NCBI GenBank assembly: GCA_030549205.1
Contig: JAUKTV010000009.1
Coordinates: 1,364,001-1,428,000 of the forward strand
Source: Apiosordaria backusii
Lineage: Eukaryota; Ascomycota; Sordariomycetes; Sordariales; Lasiosphaeriaceae
Direction: 5' to 3'
DNA length: 64,000 nucleotides
Made by a program: the position numbers and the translations under genes. The notes under the pieces are model-generated. The model saw only the letters and a program-made list of their open reading frames with translations. It was not told the origin of the DNA and did not search any database. Shown here piece by piece: positions 39,227 through 51,771 of the stretch; positions within the stretch are counted from its first letter, which is position 1, and each line of letters starts with the position of its first letter.

Positions 39227-41960
39227 ATGGAACGCGGCGGGTCCAATGCCTCGCGCTCTCTCTTCCCAACGGGGCCCAGCTTCACACTCGACGACTTCTC
39301 CAACAAGGACTTCATTGTCCGTGACTTCGTCGACTCGCTCGCCGAGACTGCCGTCCCAGCAAGCCGCCGCTCAGGTCCAGCGAACCAGGCTTTTGACCCC
39401 AAGCCATTGATCCGGACTTTCGAAAGTGAGAGGCCTATACGACGTTTTGCTTTGGCTGCGTCCGTGATATCGATACTAACAAATATGACACTTAATAGAC
39501 GCTCTATCACAGCTGGGCGCATTAGGGGAAGAGTTACAAGAGAAGGAATCCGAACTACTATCACAGGTCCGCCGCGCCGAGATTCAACATGATCAAACAC
39601 TCGAGACACTCGGGCGCAAGCTCGACCAATCTATGGCCCAGTTTGAGGCCCTAGATTTGACACTCAACAACAATCCCAGTTCCAATGGAAGCATGCGAGG
39701 CGGCGGGAGTGGTAGTGATGGCGGTGGCAACATTGCTGTGCAAATCGGCGAGAAGCTAGAAGAGCTAGACAGGAAGAGGAGGAAAGCGCAGGACGCCAAT
39801 TTCCTGATACAGTGTTGGACGGAAGTGTTTGAGACGGGACAGTTGACATCGCTGGAGGAAATACAGCGTCAGGGAGGCGCCGAGAACAAAATTCGATGTG
39901 CTGTCATTGCTCGACAACTGATGCGCATCAGCCAACGCCTTGATCCGGCCTCATGGGGTCAGCAAACAAATGGGTTTCGAGGAAATGGCGTCACTAATGG
40001 CGTTGTTGGGGCGAACCGGAGACATAATACGAGGGAGGCACTGGAGAAGTTTTCTGAGCTTTTGGAGCAGGATCTCTTGAAGCAGTTCAACAACAGCTAT
40101 CGCCGCCAGAACTTTGACGATATGATGGAGTGCGCAAAGGTTCTTCTGGATTTCAACGGCGGTGCCAGTGTTATTGCCGCGTTTGTCAACCAGCATCAGT
40201 TCTTTATCGACCGGGATCAGCTCATTACGGATGAGGTCATTGCAGATGGCGATACCTGGGAACAGTTGGCCGACCCTGATTCAGAGCCGCCTGGCGTCGA
40301 GCCAAGTTTACAGTCCCTTATCGATGAAGTCAAGATTGTGATGCAAGAGGAATCTTTCATCATCAAGCGGGCTTTTCCATATTACGAAACGGTTCTTATC
40401 AAATTTATCCAGCGAGTCTTTCAACAATCTATCCAACAAAGACTCGAGATGGTCCTGGACAAGGCAACTACAATCTCTGCGCTGGCCTTCTTGCGGTGTC
40501 TGCATTCCTCTCGAGCTTATATCGGAGCACTTGTTGAGGATCTTAAAACACACGGGCTTACCGAACACCCCGAACCATGTTCTGCTCAAATAGCACAAAC
40601 ACTAGACCAACAGCTGGAGGAGCTTTTTATCCCATATTTGGTCGGCAACGGTTACATCGACCGCGAGAAGAAGAGTCTGGAAGAAATGTACAACTCTTTG
40701 CTTTTCAAGTTCACGCTTTATCACTCACGAAGGAAAAAGGCGCCAACCGGTTTCATGGCATCCCTTGCCCAGCAGGGCACCCAGCTAATATCCTCCGCCA
40801 AAGACGCATATATGGAACGTCTAGAATCCTCTGATCTCACCCCCACCCAGAAGCGAACCATGCTTCGTGTAGCCGGTATTCGGGATGACAGCAGCAACAA
40901 GAACGACATTGAAGTCTCAGAACAAGATGGCGTCCTCAGCGTAGCCTACGCCAAACGCATGATTGGCTGGCTTGCGGAATCGGTCCGCCGAACCCTTGAG
41001 ATGGGCTCCTCGAGCGAGACACCCAAGGACGTTAACATCCTGCTCAACCTCCTCCTGACGAGCATGGGCCAAGTCTACGTTGAAACCGCTCTCGACGCGG
41101 CTCTCGACCAAGCTACCTCGCAGGAGAACACAAAGACAGAACCAGACCTGTCCTACCTGCCAAACATCCGACCGGCCGTCACCATTACCAACCTAATGTC
41201 CAGATTCATCGCCACCGTGCTGATCCGCTTGGCGGAATCAAACACCACCATCCGGCGCAGCATGGAAGCGCAAACTAAGCTCGCCATCGAAGCCACGGAG
41301 CGGAAAACCAACGCCGTGATGAAGTCAACTATGGACGTTGTCCTGAACTACATCCCCAAACTGCTCTCCCAGCAAAAGAAGTTGGATTTCAAACCCAAAG
41401 ACGACGACCTAGAAGGACTGGTGGATACCCTCCAAACCGCGCCCTGCCAGCTGATTTGCAGTTTTCTCTCCCAAAAGGTCGCCGTCCTCGCGAGACAGGC
41501 TGTAGACGGGCACAACCTGGAGATGTTTTGCTCCGAGCTCGCACTGGCCGTGCACAGGCTGCTGTTTGAGCACTTTAAGAAATTCCAAGTTAATGCTACG
41601 GGAGGGCTGATGGTGACGAAGGATATCGCCAAGTATGTCAGCACGCTGAGGGACTGGCCGCTGACGAGGGAGGTGGAGCAGATTGTTGAGGTGCTGACGG
41701 AGGTGGGGTATCTGTTTATTATCCAGCCTGAGGCGCTGAAGGAGAGGTCGAGGAACTTGGCGAGCGGGCCGGGGGATAATAGGGGTGCGGGTGTTGGTGG
41801 GTTTGGTGGTCTGGGTGTGGGTGGTGGTGCGGGTGGTGGTGGGAATAGTCAGGGTGGTGCGGTGGGGAAGAGGTTGAATAAGGCTGATTTTAAGCAGTTT
41901 GTGCTGAAGAGGGAGGATGCGAGCAGTGTGGGTGTGCAGAGTGTGCTGGCTGGGTTGTGA
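39227..41960 (+). CDS. SEC10: Exocyst complex subunit Sec10
   Basis: Exons are 39227-39425 and 39499-41960. The 73-nt intron (GTGAGA, TACTAAC branch, AATAG) is phase 1, giving 886 aa, close to yeast Sec10 (871 aa). The start MERGGSNASRSLFPTGPSFT precedes the typical FSNKDFIVRDFVDSLAE segment. An N-terminal coiled coil follows (about residues 70-140, LGALGEELQEKESELLSQ), then the long helical-rod Sec10 body (LQSLIDEVKIVMQEESFIIK, HSSRAYIGALVEDLKTHGL). A Gly/Asn-rich low-complexity insert (about residues 835-865) precedes a basic tail. Sec10 is one of eight exocyst subunits that tether secretory vesicles to the plasma membrane at hyphal tips; through its bound subunits it is linked to Sec15 and Rab signalling. 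No catalytic activity is expected. Confidence 0.88.
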
Positions 41961-42372
41961 GGATAAGGGGGGAAGAATAATAATGATAAGGTATATATTG
42001 TTGCTAAGATTCCAAATAGGGTGTTTCTGTGTGGGTTCGGTTTGTCTCTTTCGTGGTTGATTGTATGTATGCCTATACGGTCCAAAAGAGTGACGGGAGC
42101 GATTTTTGAGTTTGATAGTTGCAATGATACCAGTGAGAAAGAAACTAATAGGCTCCTAGCACTGTGCGGGTAGTAGTAGTAGGCGTTGCTGTTTGGTATC
42201 CTTGCGATTGTTCTATGTTTATGTCATAACCCGATTTCCCTCGTTCTGTTTTACATGGCAGGTCCTAATATACATAGGAGCTTTACATAAACGAACATCC
42301 GCACCTCTATCTATACACACAAAATGACCCCTATTTTCCCTCTTGGCTTCGTTGCCCAATGTCCAAGTTTAT

Positions 42373-45300
42373 CTACTCAACTTCAGGCAGGTCATACCTC
42401 CTCACCGGCTTCACCAGAATCTTCTTGTGATACACATTGATGTCGACCAGCTCCACATCCAGGACCTCGCCGATCTTGAAATCCTCAACCAGCCCGAAGC
42501 CTGCCACATGGTCCACATTGGCGGTGGCCTCCAGGTCAAAGTAGTTGAGCTTCCCTTCTAGATCACGTTTCGGGTTGATCGCGACAACCGTAAACTTGAA
42601 CGTCTGCGGCAGCTGGTTCGGATTGTCCCCAAACTTCCAGGCGCGCAGCATGGCCTGCAGTATCCATCTTAGATTACCAGCACTGTTTCCAAGCGTGCTG
42701 GCGTGAACCTCTCGGAGGCGGACTCGAGGGAGAACAGTTTCTTCCAACGCTTCTTTGGAGAAGGGAAGGAACTTGTGTGTGACGGCTTTCTTTGAGCTGT
42801 TTTCCTCCACGAGGGATTTCCCAAGACGGTGCTCCTGAAGCAAAGCCGCTTCGATCTGCCAGTGGGCTATCAGGTCGGCGTACCGTCGAAGGGGCGAGGT
42901 CACCTTGGAATAGGAGGCAATGCCCATGGAAAAGATGGGACCGGGTGTGGCCTTCAAAGCCATGTGGCCGCGGAGGTTGTTGAGTTTGTCAAGGTCGGGC
43001 CCAACGATGCGTTCTCCGGCAAGAAGCTTCGGGTTGATGACAGTTTCGGTGAACTCTTTCAGTATCTCCAGGTTTTCGCTCTTGGTGACCTGGGTGCGAT
43101 AAGGGATGGGTATCTTTCGGTCGGAACACCACCGGGCAGCAACCTCACCAGCCAGTACCATGAGCGGGCCAACAAGTTCGTTGCTTGCCGTATTCGAGTC
43201 CTCGTACGCCACTCGAATCCAGGGGTCACCGTAACATTGCAGAAGATCCTTTGCTTTTACCGTTTGAACCTCCTTTAGCGACACCTTGGCTTTCGGCCGA
43301 GGTGTAAAGGCTGGCTGAGCTCCTTTAGAGAGCCGAAGTTTATGGACGGCCTGCCCAAGTCGATGTAGTGTTTGAAGCTCGGATCTCTGCTGCTTGGACA
43401 AACCTCCCGCCGTCACAAGATTCCGGCTGGCAAGAGGCCGGGCTGGGCGAGATCCGACCTCCAGAATTTCACCTGACGGTGTTGGTGGTTTGTTGATAGG
43501 TTCGCCGAGGAAAGAAGTTACCTCTTCGGGAGTTATGTAGACTACATCTCGTAGGATACCCGGGGTGATTTTGTAATCCACCAACGTGCCGTCGATCTTC
43601 ACCAGAGCACTGAAGGTCAAACTTGGCTGATTTGCGCCCAGAGAAAACGCATCCCGAACAGCGTCGCCATCAAACATATCTTCTTGGAACCCAGGAAGAT
43701 ATACTGTTTCAGCTCGCAAGGACGCTGCCTTGGCCTGGGCGCTGTCAGGTCGAACGCGCGAAGCAGGGTCAGCAACGTGCAGATGAACCCAATACTCTTC
43801 ATCTGTGACCTTTTCGAGTGATATGCCGTCATCGACATCGAGCGTCTGTTCCGAGTCAATGCAATAGACCGTGGAACGCGCGAAATCTTGCCGGAGAGGC
43901 TCCAGCTGATCAGGCGCAAGTGGTTCCGACTCGTCTAGAGATTTGGTTTTCTCGAGGTTTAAACCGGCTTCTCGGTTAATCTCAAGTCCTGGGAGACGAA
44001 GGGAGTAGCGTGGGCTAATGTCCCAAGGAGAAATGTGCCCAATCTCTTGCAAAAATGTCCAGGCAGTGCTGCGGTCAAGCAAGGCATCTTGATATCGCCC
44101 GATGGCGCGCAATATAGCAGCACCAACCCAATGGTGCTGCGAAGCAGGTTGGAACCAGTCGTTGGCTGCCCACATCTCCATGAATTCAATGATAGAGGCG
44201 CCAAGCCCGGTCCACTGGACAGGCTCAACATCAACAAAGGGAACGGTAGCGCTTTGAGACAGTCCTATCGTGCCATGAGGTGTCCATTGGCGATGCAGCC
44301 GGTTTTGATCAATGATCTTCCGTACCTTGATCGCAAAGTCTCGAAACTTCATGGCATCCTGCGCAACTTGACGGCCAATATTTCTCGATGAGTTACCCAG
44401 TATTTCATAGAAGTTCCGGACCACCTCAGCAACTTCCTTGATGTTACCTTGCTTATCAGCCGAGTTAACCGTAAACATACGACCTTCATGATGACGTTCA
44501 CCCAGAAGAGCTGCTCGGAAGGCCGTGTCATCCACCGATACGACGGAATGAACGGCATACAGCGCCTCGGGTGGGAACGATGCCTTGCCGCGCTTAAGAG
44601 TCCAGGGGAGCAGGGCGTCGGCAATCTCGTTCAAGCTCATAAGCTTTTCCTCATCACCAAGCTTTATCCCCGCATTGTTCAGCCTCTCGACATAAGTTTG
44701 ATGGAGCAAGCGGGCCTCGGTCTGAAATTTGTACAGCTTTCGTATCAGACCGGAAGCGATGTCTCGTGAAGGACCTGCATTGATATCTTGGAGCTGGTCA
44801 AGAACGAGATCGTCGCCGGAGAGAGAGGGGATAGCGGTGATGACGGCGCTCAGCTCAGCCGGGTCCTGTATAAAGTTCTTGATGACGAAGGAGCTGCGAA
44901 ACACACGACTGGTAAACCACTTGCCCGTGTTGGTGTAGAAGTGGTTTTGGCCATTGAAATTCCCCAAGCAAACAGCGAGAAGCCGCACTCTCCAACCAGA
45001 AGAGCTATAGTAACGTATCAGCACTGAGTTTCTGAATCAAAGTATAGAGCCAAGTTCATACCTGACTTCGACGAGATCTCCTGGCTCTAGCTGTGTACTT
45101 GTGTAGCCCAAGCTAGAGATATCACTGCTGTCAAAATCAAAGCCACTGGTTCGACTGTTTGTTTGGTCAAGCCTGAAACTCGAATCACTGACGGCTCGCG
45201 TTGCAGAGTTGAGGACGGCGGTTGGGGGTGGAATCGCTTCATCGTGGTAATGAGGCGTGAGATCTGGATTCTGCTCCTCCCATAACCGAAGCTGTGTCTT

Positions 45301-45531
45301 GATTTGTGGTTCTCTCGAGAGCTGAAAGCCTTCAGGTAGTTCTGGCAGAGGGGGTAGCCTCCCCGGAGTCTGTGCAGCAGTACTGCTAACTAAGCGGCTT
45401 GATACTGGTTGGGATGGCGATGAGAGTGTCAACGGCTGTGAAATCCGCCCCAATGGACGCAGGGCTGGAGTTTTCTGGAAGACCTGGCACTTCCAGCAGA
45501 CGTAATGCCGTCCGGTTGATGATCGCAGCAT
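42373..45531 (-). CDS. cyt-4: Mitochondrial RNase II-family exoribonuclease (CYT-4 type)
   Basis: Exons are complement(42373-45004, 45062-45531), giving 1033 aa. The intron 45005-45061 is 57 nt (GTATGA..TATAG, phase 2) and yields DLVEVSSSGWRVRLLAVCLG; a nearer acceptor would give an implausible 30-nt intron. The start MLRSSTGRHYVCWKCQVF is a basic, Arg-rich presequence for mitochondrial import. The RNB catalytic centre is STVYCIDSEQTLDVDDGISLEKV (about residues 530-550), whose aspartates bind Mg, and RRYADLIAHWQIEA lies near the end of the domain. A C-terminal S1-like beta-rich tail follows. Neurospora CYT-4 is needed for mitochondrial RNA 5'/3' processing and intron turnover. A telomere-like element lies about 190 bp upstream. 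Length and order fit the family well. Confidence 0.9.
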
Positions 45532-45712
45532 GTCTAGTTTTGCGCGGGGGCTGTGAGTGACGACACAACGTGGGGTTGAGCCAGATGAAGTGAGCCCTGC
45601 CAGCAACTGAAATTTTTGGGTGCGCGTTGCGACGCAAAAGCTGTTTGGCAGGTGGCGGCCACGCGAAGTCAGCTGACTCGTCTCGGCCCTTAAATGACTG
45701 ATTGGCGATATC

Positions 45713-45725
45713 AACCCTAACCCTC
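45713..45725 (-). promoter_or_regulatory. Telobox-like element upstream of cyt-4
   Basis: AACCCTAACCCTC on the plus strand reads GAGGGTTAGGGTT toward the gene, about 190 bp before its ATG. It is two telomere units; fungal promoters sometimes carry such sites for Tbf1/Reb1-type Myb factors. Function here is inferred. Confidence 0.4.
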
Positions 45726-47709
45726 TATTACACCAGGTATATTTTATCATTTTCATTTCCGCATAAAATCGGGGCATGGCTTTTCATTCCCCTTGGTATC
45801 CCCATCTCCACGACGATGTCGATACGATTTGAGAACCTTGCTGGGCTTCCATGGGCAACTCCACCTCGTATCCTTGAAGGAGAGACTTCTTTCGGGGGCC
45901 AGAACGCCAAATGTCGGGAAATCGACCACGTCGCTCTTGGCTTTACAAGCAGCAATCCGTTTTTGTGGCCTTTGACCGACGATCAGCACTTTTCTCATCA
46001 CCGCCTCGAGGAGCCCGAAGTGCATGACGGTTTCCCCGGCGCGGGGCTCTGATGAAGTGGTTGATGGGTTGATTGATTGCAGGGCCGTTTTTTATTTCCA
46101 GGGTCTGCCTGCCAAGGTCACACCGTTCCTGGATTGGACTGCGCGCATCCATGCAAGGTACGAGACGGGCCAACTCCACCGCGGCGTTTGCCAGTTCCTG
46201 ATTACGCTATTTTTGCGGATTGCCTCTCGCTCTCATGGAGTGTTTGTTGTTAATTATGCCCTGTGTCTTGTGTGTTATGAGGGGAGGCACTTCATCCGAT
46301 GTACTCGAGCTGTTCCTACAGAACGTCACAGTTGTCGCACCCAACCCAATGGAGATGGCTATGCATCAAACATGCATCAGCCAGCAGGCACATGGAAGAA
46401 ACCATCAATGTGTTTCGAGGTGCGGAAGATGGCGACTTGTTCCAGAAGACTAATAAATAATGCAGACATCTCGAAAAAGAACAGCGCAAAACCTGAAACA
46501 CACAAACCCCCCGATCATGGATGATGGCGTCGAAGGGTGGCCCGGCTGGCAGTTCTCACAGATTTAATGTCGCTTAAGTCATTTCCGTCGACGGCGCATC
46601 AGCCACTCAGGAGTCGGCCTTTTTTGCCGTGCCTGACCACACGCGCTAGTCGCCAAATGGGGCTTGGATCTTCTTGTGCTTTGCTTGGTTTTTTTCTTGG
46701 GACGTGCTGGGCGTGATGGGGTGCCGCAATCTCCTGCAAAGCTGCAACCTCCTTTTTCTCTTCTGGGAGGCGGTCATCTCGTGCTAATTTACTGCCCTCA
46801 CTGCCAGAAACCCCAATGCTACATCTATATCTCAACCCCAGGAATCGATTCAGGGAGAAGGAGAAGAAAAAAAAGAAAATACTTCAGAGAAACACGCCAA
46901 CGCCGCCCGGCCGCTGCATCTCAACAGCACGGGATTCACGGGAACCGTTGGTGATGATGACGACTATACCCGGACCCATGGCATGGAGGATCATGGTGGA
47001 TTTGTTCGAGACATTGCAGGTCCATCCATATCAACCCAAGATCGAGTGATCTGGCAGGTCAAATCTCAAGTGAGGACGAAGCAATGGCCTCATCACTGGC
47101 TCCCCAGTCTGGTCTGGCACGTCCGGTCACCTTCTCTCCTGGGTCCTTCTCCTTTTCATCTCTGCATCTCGTCTGCGATACCCACCCTCCTCGGATCTCC
47201 CAGAGCGAACGGCGTTGCTCGGCAAAGCGACCTTTGCTAATGAGAGGTCCACAACGGAGGGAAGGGCATCCACCACTCAGCACGGCCGGCACACCGACAC
47301 GGTCTGTCAGGGTATCTGTCCAGGATTAGGGGACTGAGCATCCACGAAAGCATCCATTCAGAGTGGGCTCTGGCCCCTTCCCGATGGAACCTCCTCCATG
47401 GCGCCAAGTGGCTGCTCACCCCCAGTCATCACTAGTACTAATTACCGCTGTCCCCCGTTTCGCCCACTCTGACTTTGCTTCTCCCCCTTTACCGACTTGG
47501 TCCGTCCATGTTGATATAATCAACATCGAGAGCATCGTTTCTGCTTTCGTCGTTCGTTACTTCTCTTTCTCACACCACCGCTTCACTCCTTTAGCGGGCA
47601 TTCGTTTCTTGGGATCGCGATCACGAAGAGTCAAAGAAAAAACCCACTCGAAATATCTATCTGTTTAATTCGGTCGTCTGGAGTATTGTCAGGTTTTAAG
47701 AATTTCATC
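45726..47709. other. 2-kb intergenic region and leader of the GH17 gene
   Basis: No gene supported. The plus-strand frames at 46024-46524 and 46664-46954 lack protein-like composition. The last 200 bp before 47710 are pyrimidine-rich, as in leaders of highly expressed fungal genes. Confidence 0.4.
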
Positions 47710-49398
47710 ATGAAGGCAGCCGTTGTAGCAGCGGCCGCGGCCGTCCTCGCCGGCGGTGCGAGCGCCCACAGCCATCGTCACGCTCACAAGGCCCTGTTCC
47801 AGAAGAGGTCGCACAACGACACCGAGGTCTGCGTCCCTACCTGCACCACCATCTACAGCACGATCTACGGTGAGGAGACCTGGATCCAGCCCCCTCCCAA
47901 GTCAACTGAGGCTCCTGTCCCGGTTGTCACCACAACTCCCGAGCCAGTTGTTGTCCCAACCACAACCGAGCCGGCGATCGTTCCCACACCCATCCCGCAG
48001 ACCTGCCCGACCCCGGGCACATACACCTTCCCCGCGACCACCATCGTGGTGACCGAGACAACCACCGTCTGCGGCGCCTCGACCACCGAGGTCCCCAGCG
48101 GAACCCACACCCTCGGCGGTGTCACCACCGTCGTCGAGACCGCTACCACGGTTGTCTGCCCCTACGCCACCACCGAGGTTGAGAACGGCGTCGTCACCAG
48201 CGTCATCAAGACCACCACCTTTGTCTGCCCCTCGGCTGGCACTTACACCATTGCTCCCATCACCACTGTCGTCCCGAGCGTCACCACCGTTGTTGTGCCT
48301 GTCGTGACCACTTACTGCCCAGGCACCTACACCGCTCCTGCCGTCGTCACCACTATCACCGAGACCAACGTTGTCGTCTACTGCCCCTTCACTTCCTCTG
48401 AGATCCCCGCTCCAACTTCCCAGGCTGTCATCCCCAAGCCCGAGCCCGCTCCTCAGCCCGCCCCTGAGCCCGCTCCTCAGCCCGCTCCTCAGCCCGCCCC
48501 TGAGCCCGCTCCGGCTCCGGCTCCTGCGCCTGCCCCCGCGCCTGCTCCCAGCACTCCCGCCGAGGGCGGCGCCGGCGGTGGCCAGCTCGGTGGAAAGGGC
48601 AAGCACTGGGCCATGACCTACACCCCTTTCCGTCCCGATGGACAGTGCAAGACTCTCAGCGAGGTTGATGCCGATGTCAAGATCATTGCCAGCAAGAACT
48701 TCGAGGCTCTCCGCATCTACTCCACCGACTGCGATACCCTCCCCAACGTTGGTGCTGCCGCCGAGAAGTATGGCCTGCGCCTGATCATTGGTCTCTTCAT
48801 TGGCAGCCCCGGCTGCGACAATGGCAACCCTACCATTGCTCAGCAGATTTCTGCCCTCAAGGAGTGGAAGAAGTGGCATCTCGTCGACCTTTGCGTCGTC
48901 GGTAACGAGGCTCTTTTCAACGGCTACTGCTCTGTCCAGCAGCTTGCCGACCTCATTGTCCACACCAAGAAGGAGCTCGGCTCTGCCGGGTACACTGGCC
49001 CCTACACCACCACCGATGTCCTCGCAGCCTTCGAGGCTGGTGATATGTCGCCTATCTGCGAGCAGATCGATGTTGTTTCCGCCAACGTCCATGCCTACTT
49101 CAACTACCAGACATCCCCTGACCAGGCCGGCAAGTTCGTCAGAGGCCAGCTCGACGCCGTCTCCAAGATCTGCGGCGGAAAGCCTTCCTACTGCATGGAG
49201 ACTGGTTGGCCCACTTCCGGTGTCTGCAACGGCGCCGCCTGCGCTGGTGTCGAGGAACAAAAGCAGGCCATCGCGTCCATCGAGCAGGAGATCGGCCAGT
49301 CCGTCGTCTTCTTCTCCTTCCGTGATGACCCCTGGAAGAACCCCGGCTCTTGCGGTTGCGAGCAATCGTGGGGCTCTGACAAGGCTTTCGGCTACTAA
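47710..49398 (+). CDS. Secreted GH17 cell-wall beta-glucanase/glucanosyltransferase
   Basis: Single exon, 562 aa from the ATG at 47710. The signal peptide MKAAVVAAAAAVLAGGASA is followed by a His-rich stretch and a basic KR site. Residues about 45-240 are a Thr/Val/Pro-rich region with repeats of the TTTVCPxxTYT kind, likely heavily O-mannosylated. An unusual EPAPQPAPEPAPQPAP/APAPAP linker (about 245-285) leads to the GH17 catalytic domain (about 300-562). Its acid/base is Glu400 in VVGNEALF and its nucleophile Glu497 in YCMETGWPTSG. It resembles Scw/Bgl2-type and Aspergillus BtgE-type enzymes, which act on beta-1,3-glucan in the wall. No C-terminal GPI signal is present. The strongly C-ending codon use suggests high expression and creates a long antisense frame with no independent support. 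Confidence 0.9.
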   Translation: MKAAVVAAAAAVLAGGASAHSHRHAHKALFQKRSHNDTEVCVPTCTTIYSTIYGEETWIQPPPKSTEAPVPVVTTTPEPVVVPTTTEPAIVPTPIPQTCPTPGTYTFPATTIVVTETTTVCGASTTEVPSGTHTLGGVTTVVETATTVVCPYATTEVENGVVTSVIKTTTFVCPSAGTYTIAPITTVVPSVTTVVVPVVTTYCPGTYTAPAVVTTITETNVVVYCPFTSSEIPAPTSQAVIPKPEPAPQPAPEPAPQPAPQPAPEPAPAPAPAPAPAPAPSTPAEGGAGGGQLGGKGKHWAMTYTPFRPDGQCKTLSEVDADVKIIASKNFEALRIYSTDCDTLPNVGAAAEKYGLRLIIGLFIGSPGCDNGNPTIAQQISALKEWKKWHLVDLCVVGNEALFNGYCSVQQLADLIVHTKKELGSAGYTGPYTTTDVLAAFEAGDMSPICEQIDVVSANVHAYFNYQTSPDQAGKFVRGQLDAVSKICGGKPSYCMETGWPTSGVCNGAACAGVEEQKQAIASIEQEIGQSVVFFSFRDDPWKNPGSCGCEQSWGSDKAFGY

Positions 49399-51771
49399 GC
49401 AAATGGTTTCTGAAGCGGATCGTGGATTTTGACACGTCGAGTGTAAAGCCAGCTCGTCCGGAGAACCGTTCACATCAAGTTTTTGAATATAAAAAAGTTT
49501 CAACTGGCAGTTTTTTCGGGTGTTTTTTCTTGTCGTTTCTCCACCTCGTGTATATATATTTGTGGCGATTTTGCTCGAAGTCTCTGTTCCCTGCCACCAT
49601 CAACAGTACATTATCCTTCCTTCTTGGACACAAACAGACATGAATAAAGCAGCAGAAAAAGCTACAGTTGGAACAAACCAAAACCGAACGAAAAGGGGCG
49701 TGTCAAGTGTCGAAGATGTCTGGGGTTGTTGACGAAGTATTGATGGGTCTTTCCTTTGTGTTTTCCTTGTGGGTTGGCGGTATAAACATTGTGAGATAAA
49801 AAGGGGCAAGGTTGTGCGTCTTGCCGGAGTGTTGTTTCCTTGTCTATAGCTGTATAAACTTAACATGTATATGTAGTGTCTAACGTCTCTTTTGTCGAGC
49901 GCTGGAGTAGCAGCCTTTGCATATTTATCTATTTTATTTTGACTTCTCTCAACCATTTCGAGATGAGCATTGCGCTCTTGAACTATGTAGTTTCGAACCA
50001 TGCCAACCACCTGTCCCAAGTACCCATTGTTGCATCTTGTTCGTTGTCTTGTCACGAGACGAGCCTGTTCCCTTCCAACTAGCTCGATTGTTCTTGTTGT
50101 CTTTTGAGATACATCCGCATCCGGGCTCATTGAAGTTGGTATTGCTGATCTGCCTCCAAATACTTAACCTTCTTTCCCTTTATAGCAATTGCCTGGTTTC
50201 CAGATGATAGCCACCTCAGGAGGTATTTCACTTGATCTCAGTCAAGACACATCCTATCGTCACACAGAGAACCAGAGATACCCTCGCACAAAGCTTCACC
50301 ACTACTATCTCATTCAGCTAAACCAGCTCCCCAGGACGAGACACATTTTGGCGGCAAGCGGTAGGTGTTCCCACGGAGAGGTTAGATCTCGATACAAAGG
50401 CCTGACGCTAGACATCACGATCTCTTTTACTGACTGAAAATGTCCATGCATTTGTCCCTCGGCCACCCCGACTCAGCAACATCAATAAATACAAATACAG
50501 TCGAGAATTAGAGTCTCGTTTGCGAGTATGGTGTGGGCTTCCACAATCGACATTGTCGCATCTCATACCTATGCCCAGTCTCAACATGTTCAACAGCCAT
50601 ACCCATGACACCTCATCATCACATCAAACTCAGGAGATGTATCAAATCACTTTTTCATGCCCTTCCTATTGCCACAAAGCTTGATAATGGATAGAAGCGA
50701 GGAAAGCAGCAAAGCCGACCTATTGACACTTCCCGAAACAAGACATACACCTTCGGAAACAGAACGAACAAAAGGCTGATCCCAATCGGGATTTCATAGC
50801 CGAAAACACCGTGATAGAAAGCCACACAAATAAAGACGTCGTACTGTTTTACATTTTCGAACCATACAGTCCAGTGTGGTTCTGGGGTACTTACACTTGG
50901 GACCTAAAAAATACGACAACACCGCAACGCAAGATATGTATCTAGAGGCAAAGCACAAAATGACACTTGAATAGACTCAAAGCACCAAGCAATAAAAGCA
51001 CGAGAACAGAACCCAATTCTTTTGTACTTTCAAAGCCACGAAAAAACGCCCCATGTCAGAATGCTCAAATGTCTTTCTTGTGTGTGCGAGAGAGAGAGAG
51101 AAAGAGTGAGTGTGATGTATATGCAATGTGCCGTGGGAATGTTGATATGTGATGTGTAAATGTGTGTGAGAGTTGTAGAGCAAAGTGGGTATCCAAAACC
51201 TCGCTTTCAATGAAGACCTCAGAGATGAAAAGAAAAAAAAAAACCGAACAGCAAGAGATAATATAATGATCATCCCCAACAAGCAAACAAGACAGAAAAT
51301 ATTATGCCACTACCCTCCCTCCTTGTCTCTTTTCTCTTTCCCTCTCTTCTCAGCTCCCGCTCATGCGTTCCAAAATACAAAAGCCAAAAGAATCTGTGCA
51401 CAAAAAAAGCACCCAACCCCCCATCATCTTCAATTGCCCCTTTTCGACCCCTCTGACCACCCCCCTTTTTTTTTCACAACAAAGCCCAACTCCTAGATCA
51501 AAAACGGCGTGCGTGGTTTGATTTCCCACTCATATTAAGTTCATTACAACCTCCTCCCCTTTTCCCACCACTAAGCAACAAACATGTATCTCTCTCTCTC
51601 TCTCGTGCCAGAACGTAGCAGCGTCGTTGGCGTCCTCTTTATCTGTTGAGTGCGTGTGTGCAAAAAAAAAAAGTCCAACTCCTTTTCGTGTGTGTGTGTG
51701 GTATGTTTGGTATGCGCGTATGTCCCTGTCATCATACTTTTTACGCTTTTGACCGTTCTTCCACTTTTCTC
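49399..51771. other. Convergent 3' region, simple repeats, no gene
   Basis: 2.4 kb between two genes that converge tail to tail. AT-rich, with (GA) at 51088-51100, (TC) at 51589-51604, poly-A and (GT) near 51661-51700. Short frames do not look coding. Confidence 0.45.
51589..51604. repeat. (TC)8 microsatellite
   Basis: Eight TC units in the 3' flank of the Skt5-like gene. Confidence 0.8.

Noticed and set aside
45032..45061. A 30-nt intron in the cyt-4 gene
   Set aside because: Too short for this genome. The acceptor at 45005-45006 gives a 57-nt intron in the same phase and better continuity.
46024..46524. A 166-codon plus-strand frame between cyt-4 and the GH17 gene
   Set aside because: Composition is erratic and no domain, signal or splicing support was seen.
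47902..49503. A 533-codon minus-strand open frame opposite the GH17 gene
   Set aside because: It mirrors the sense gene, whose codons end mostly in C or G and leave the antisense frame free of stops. Its Gly/Asp/Leu-rich composition fits no protein family.
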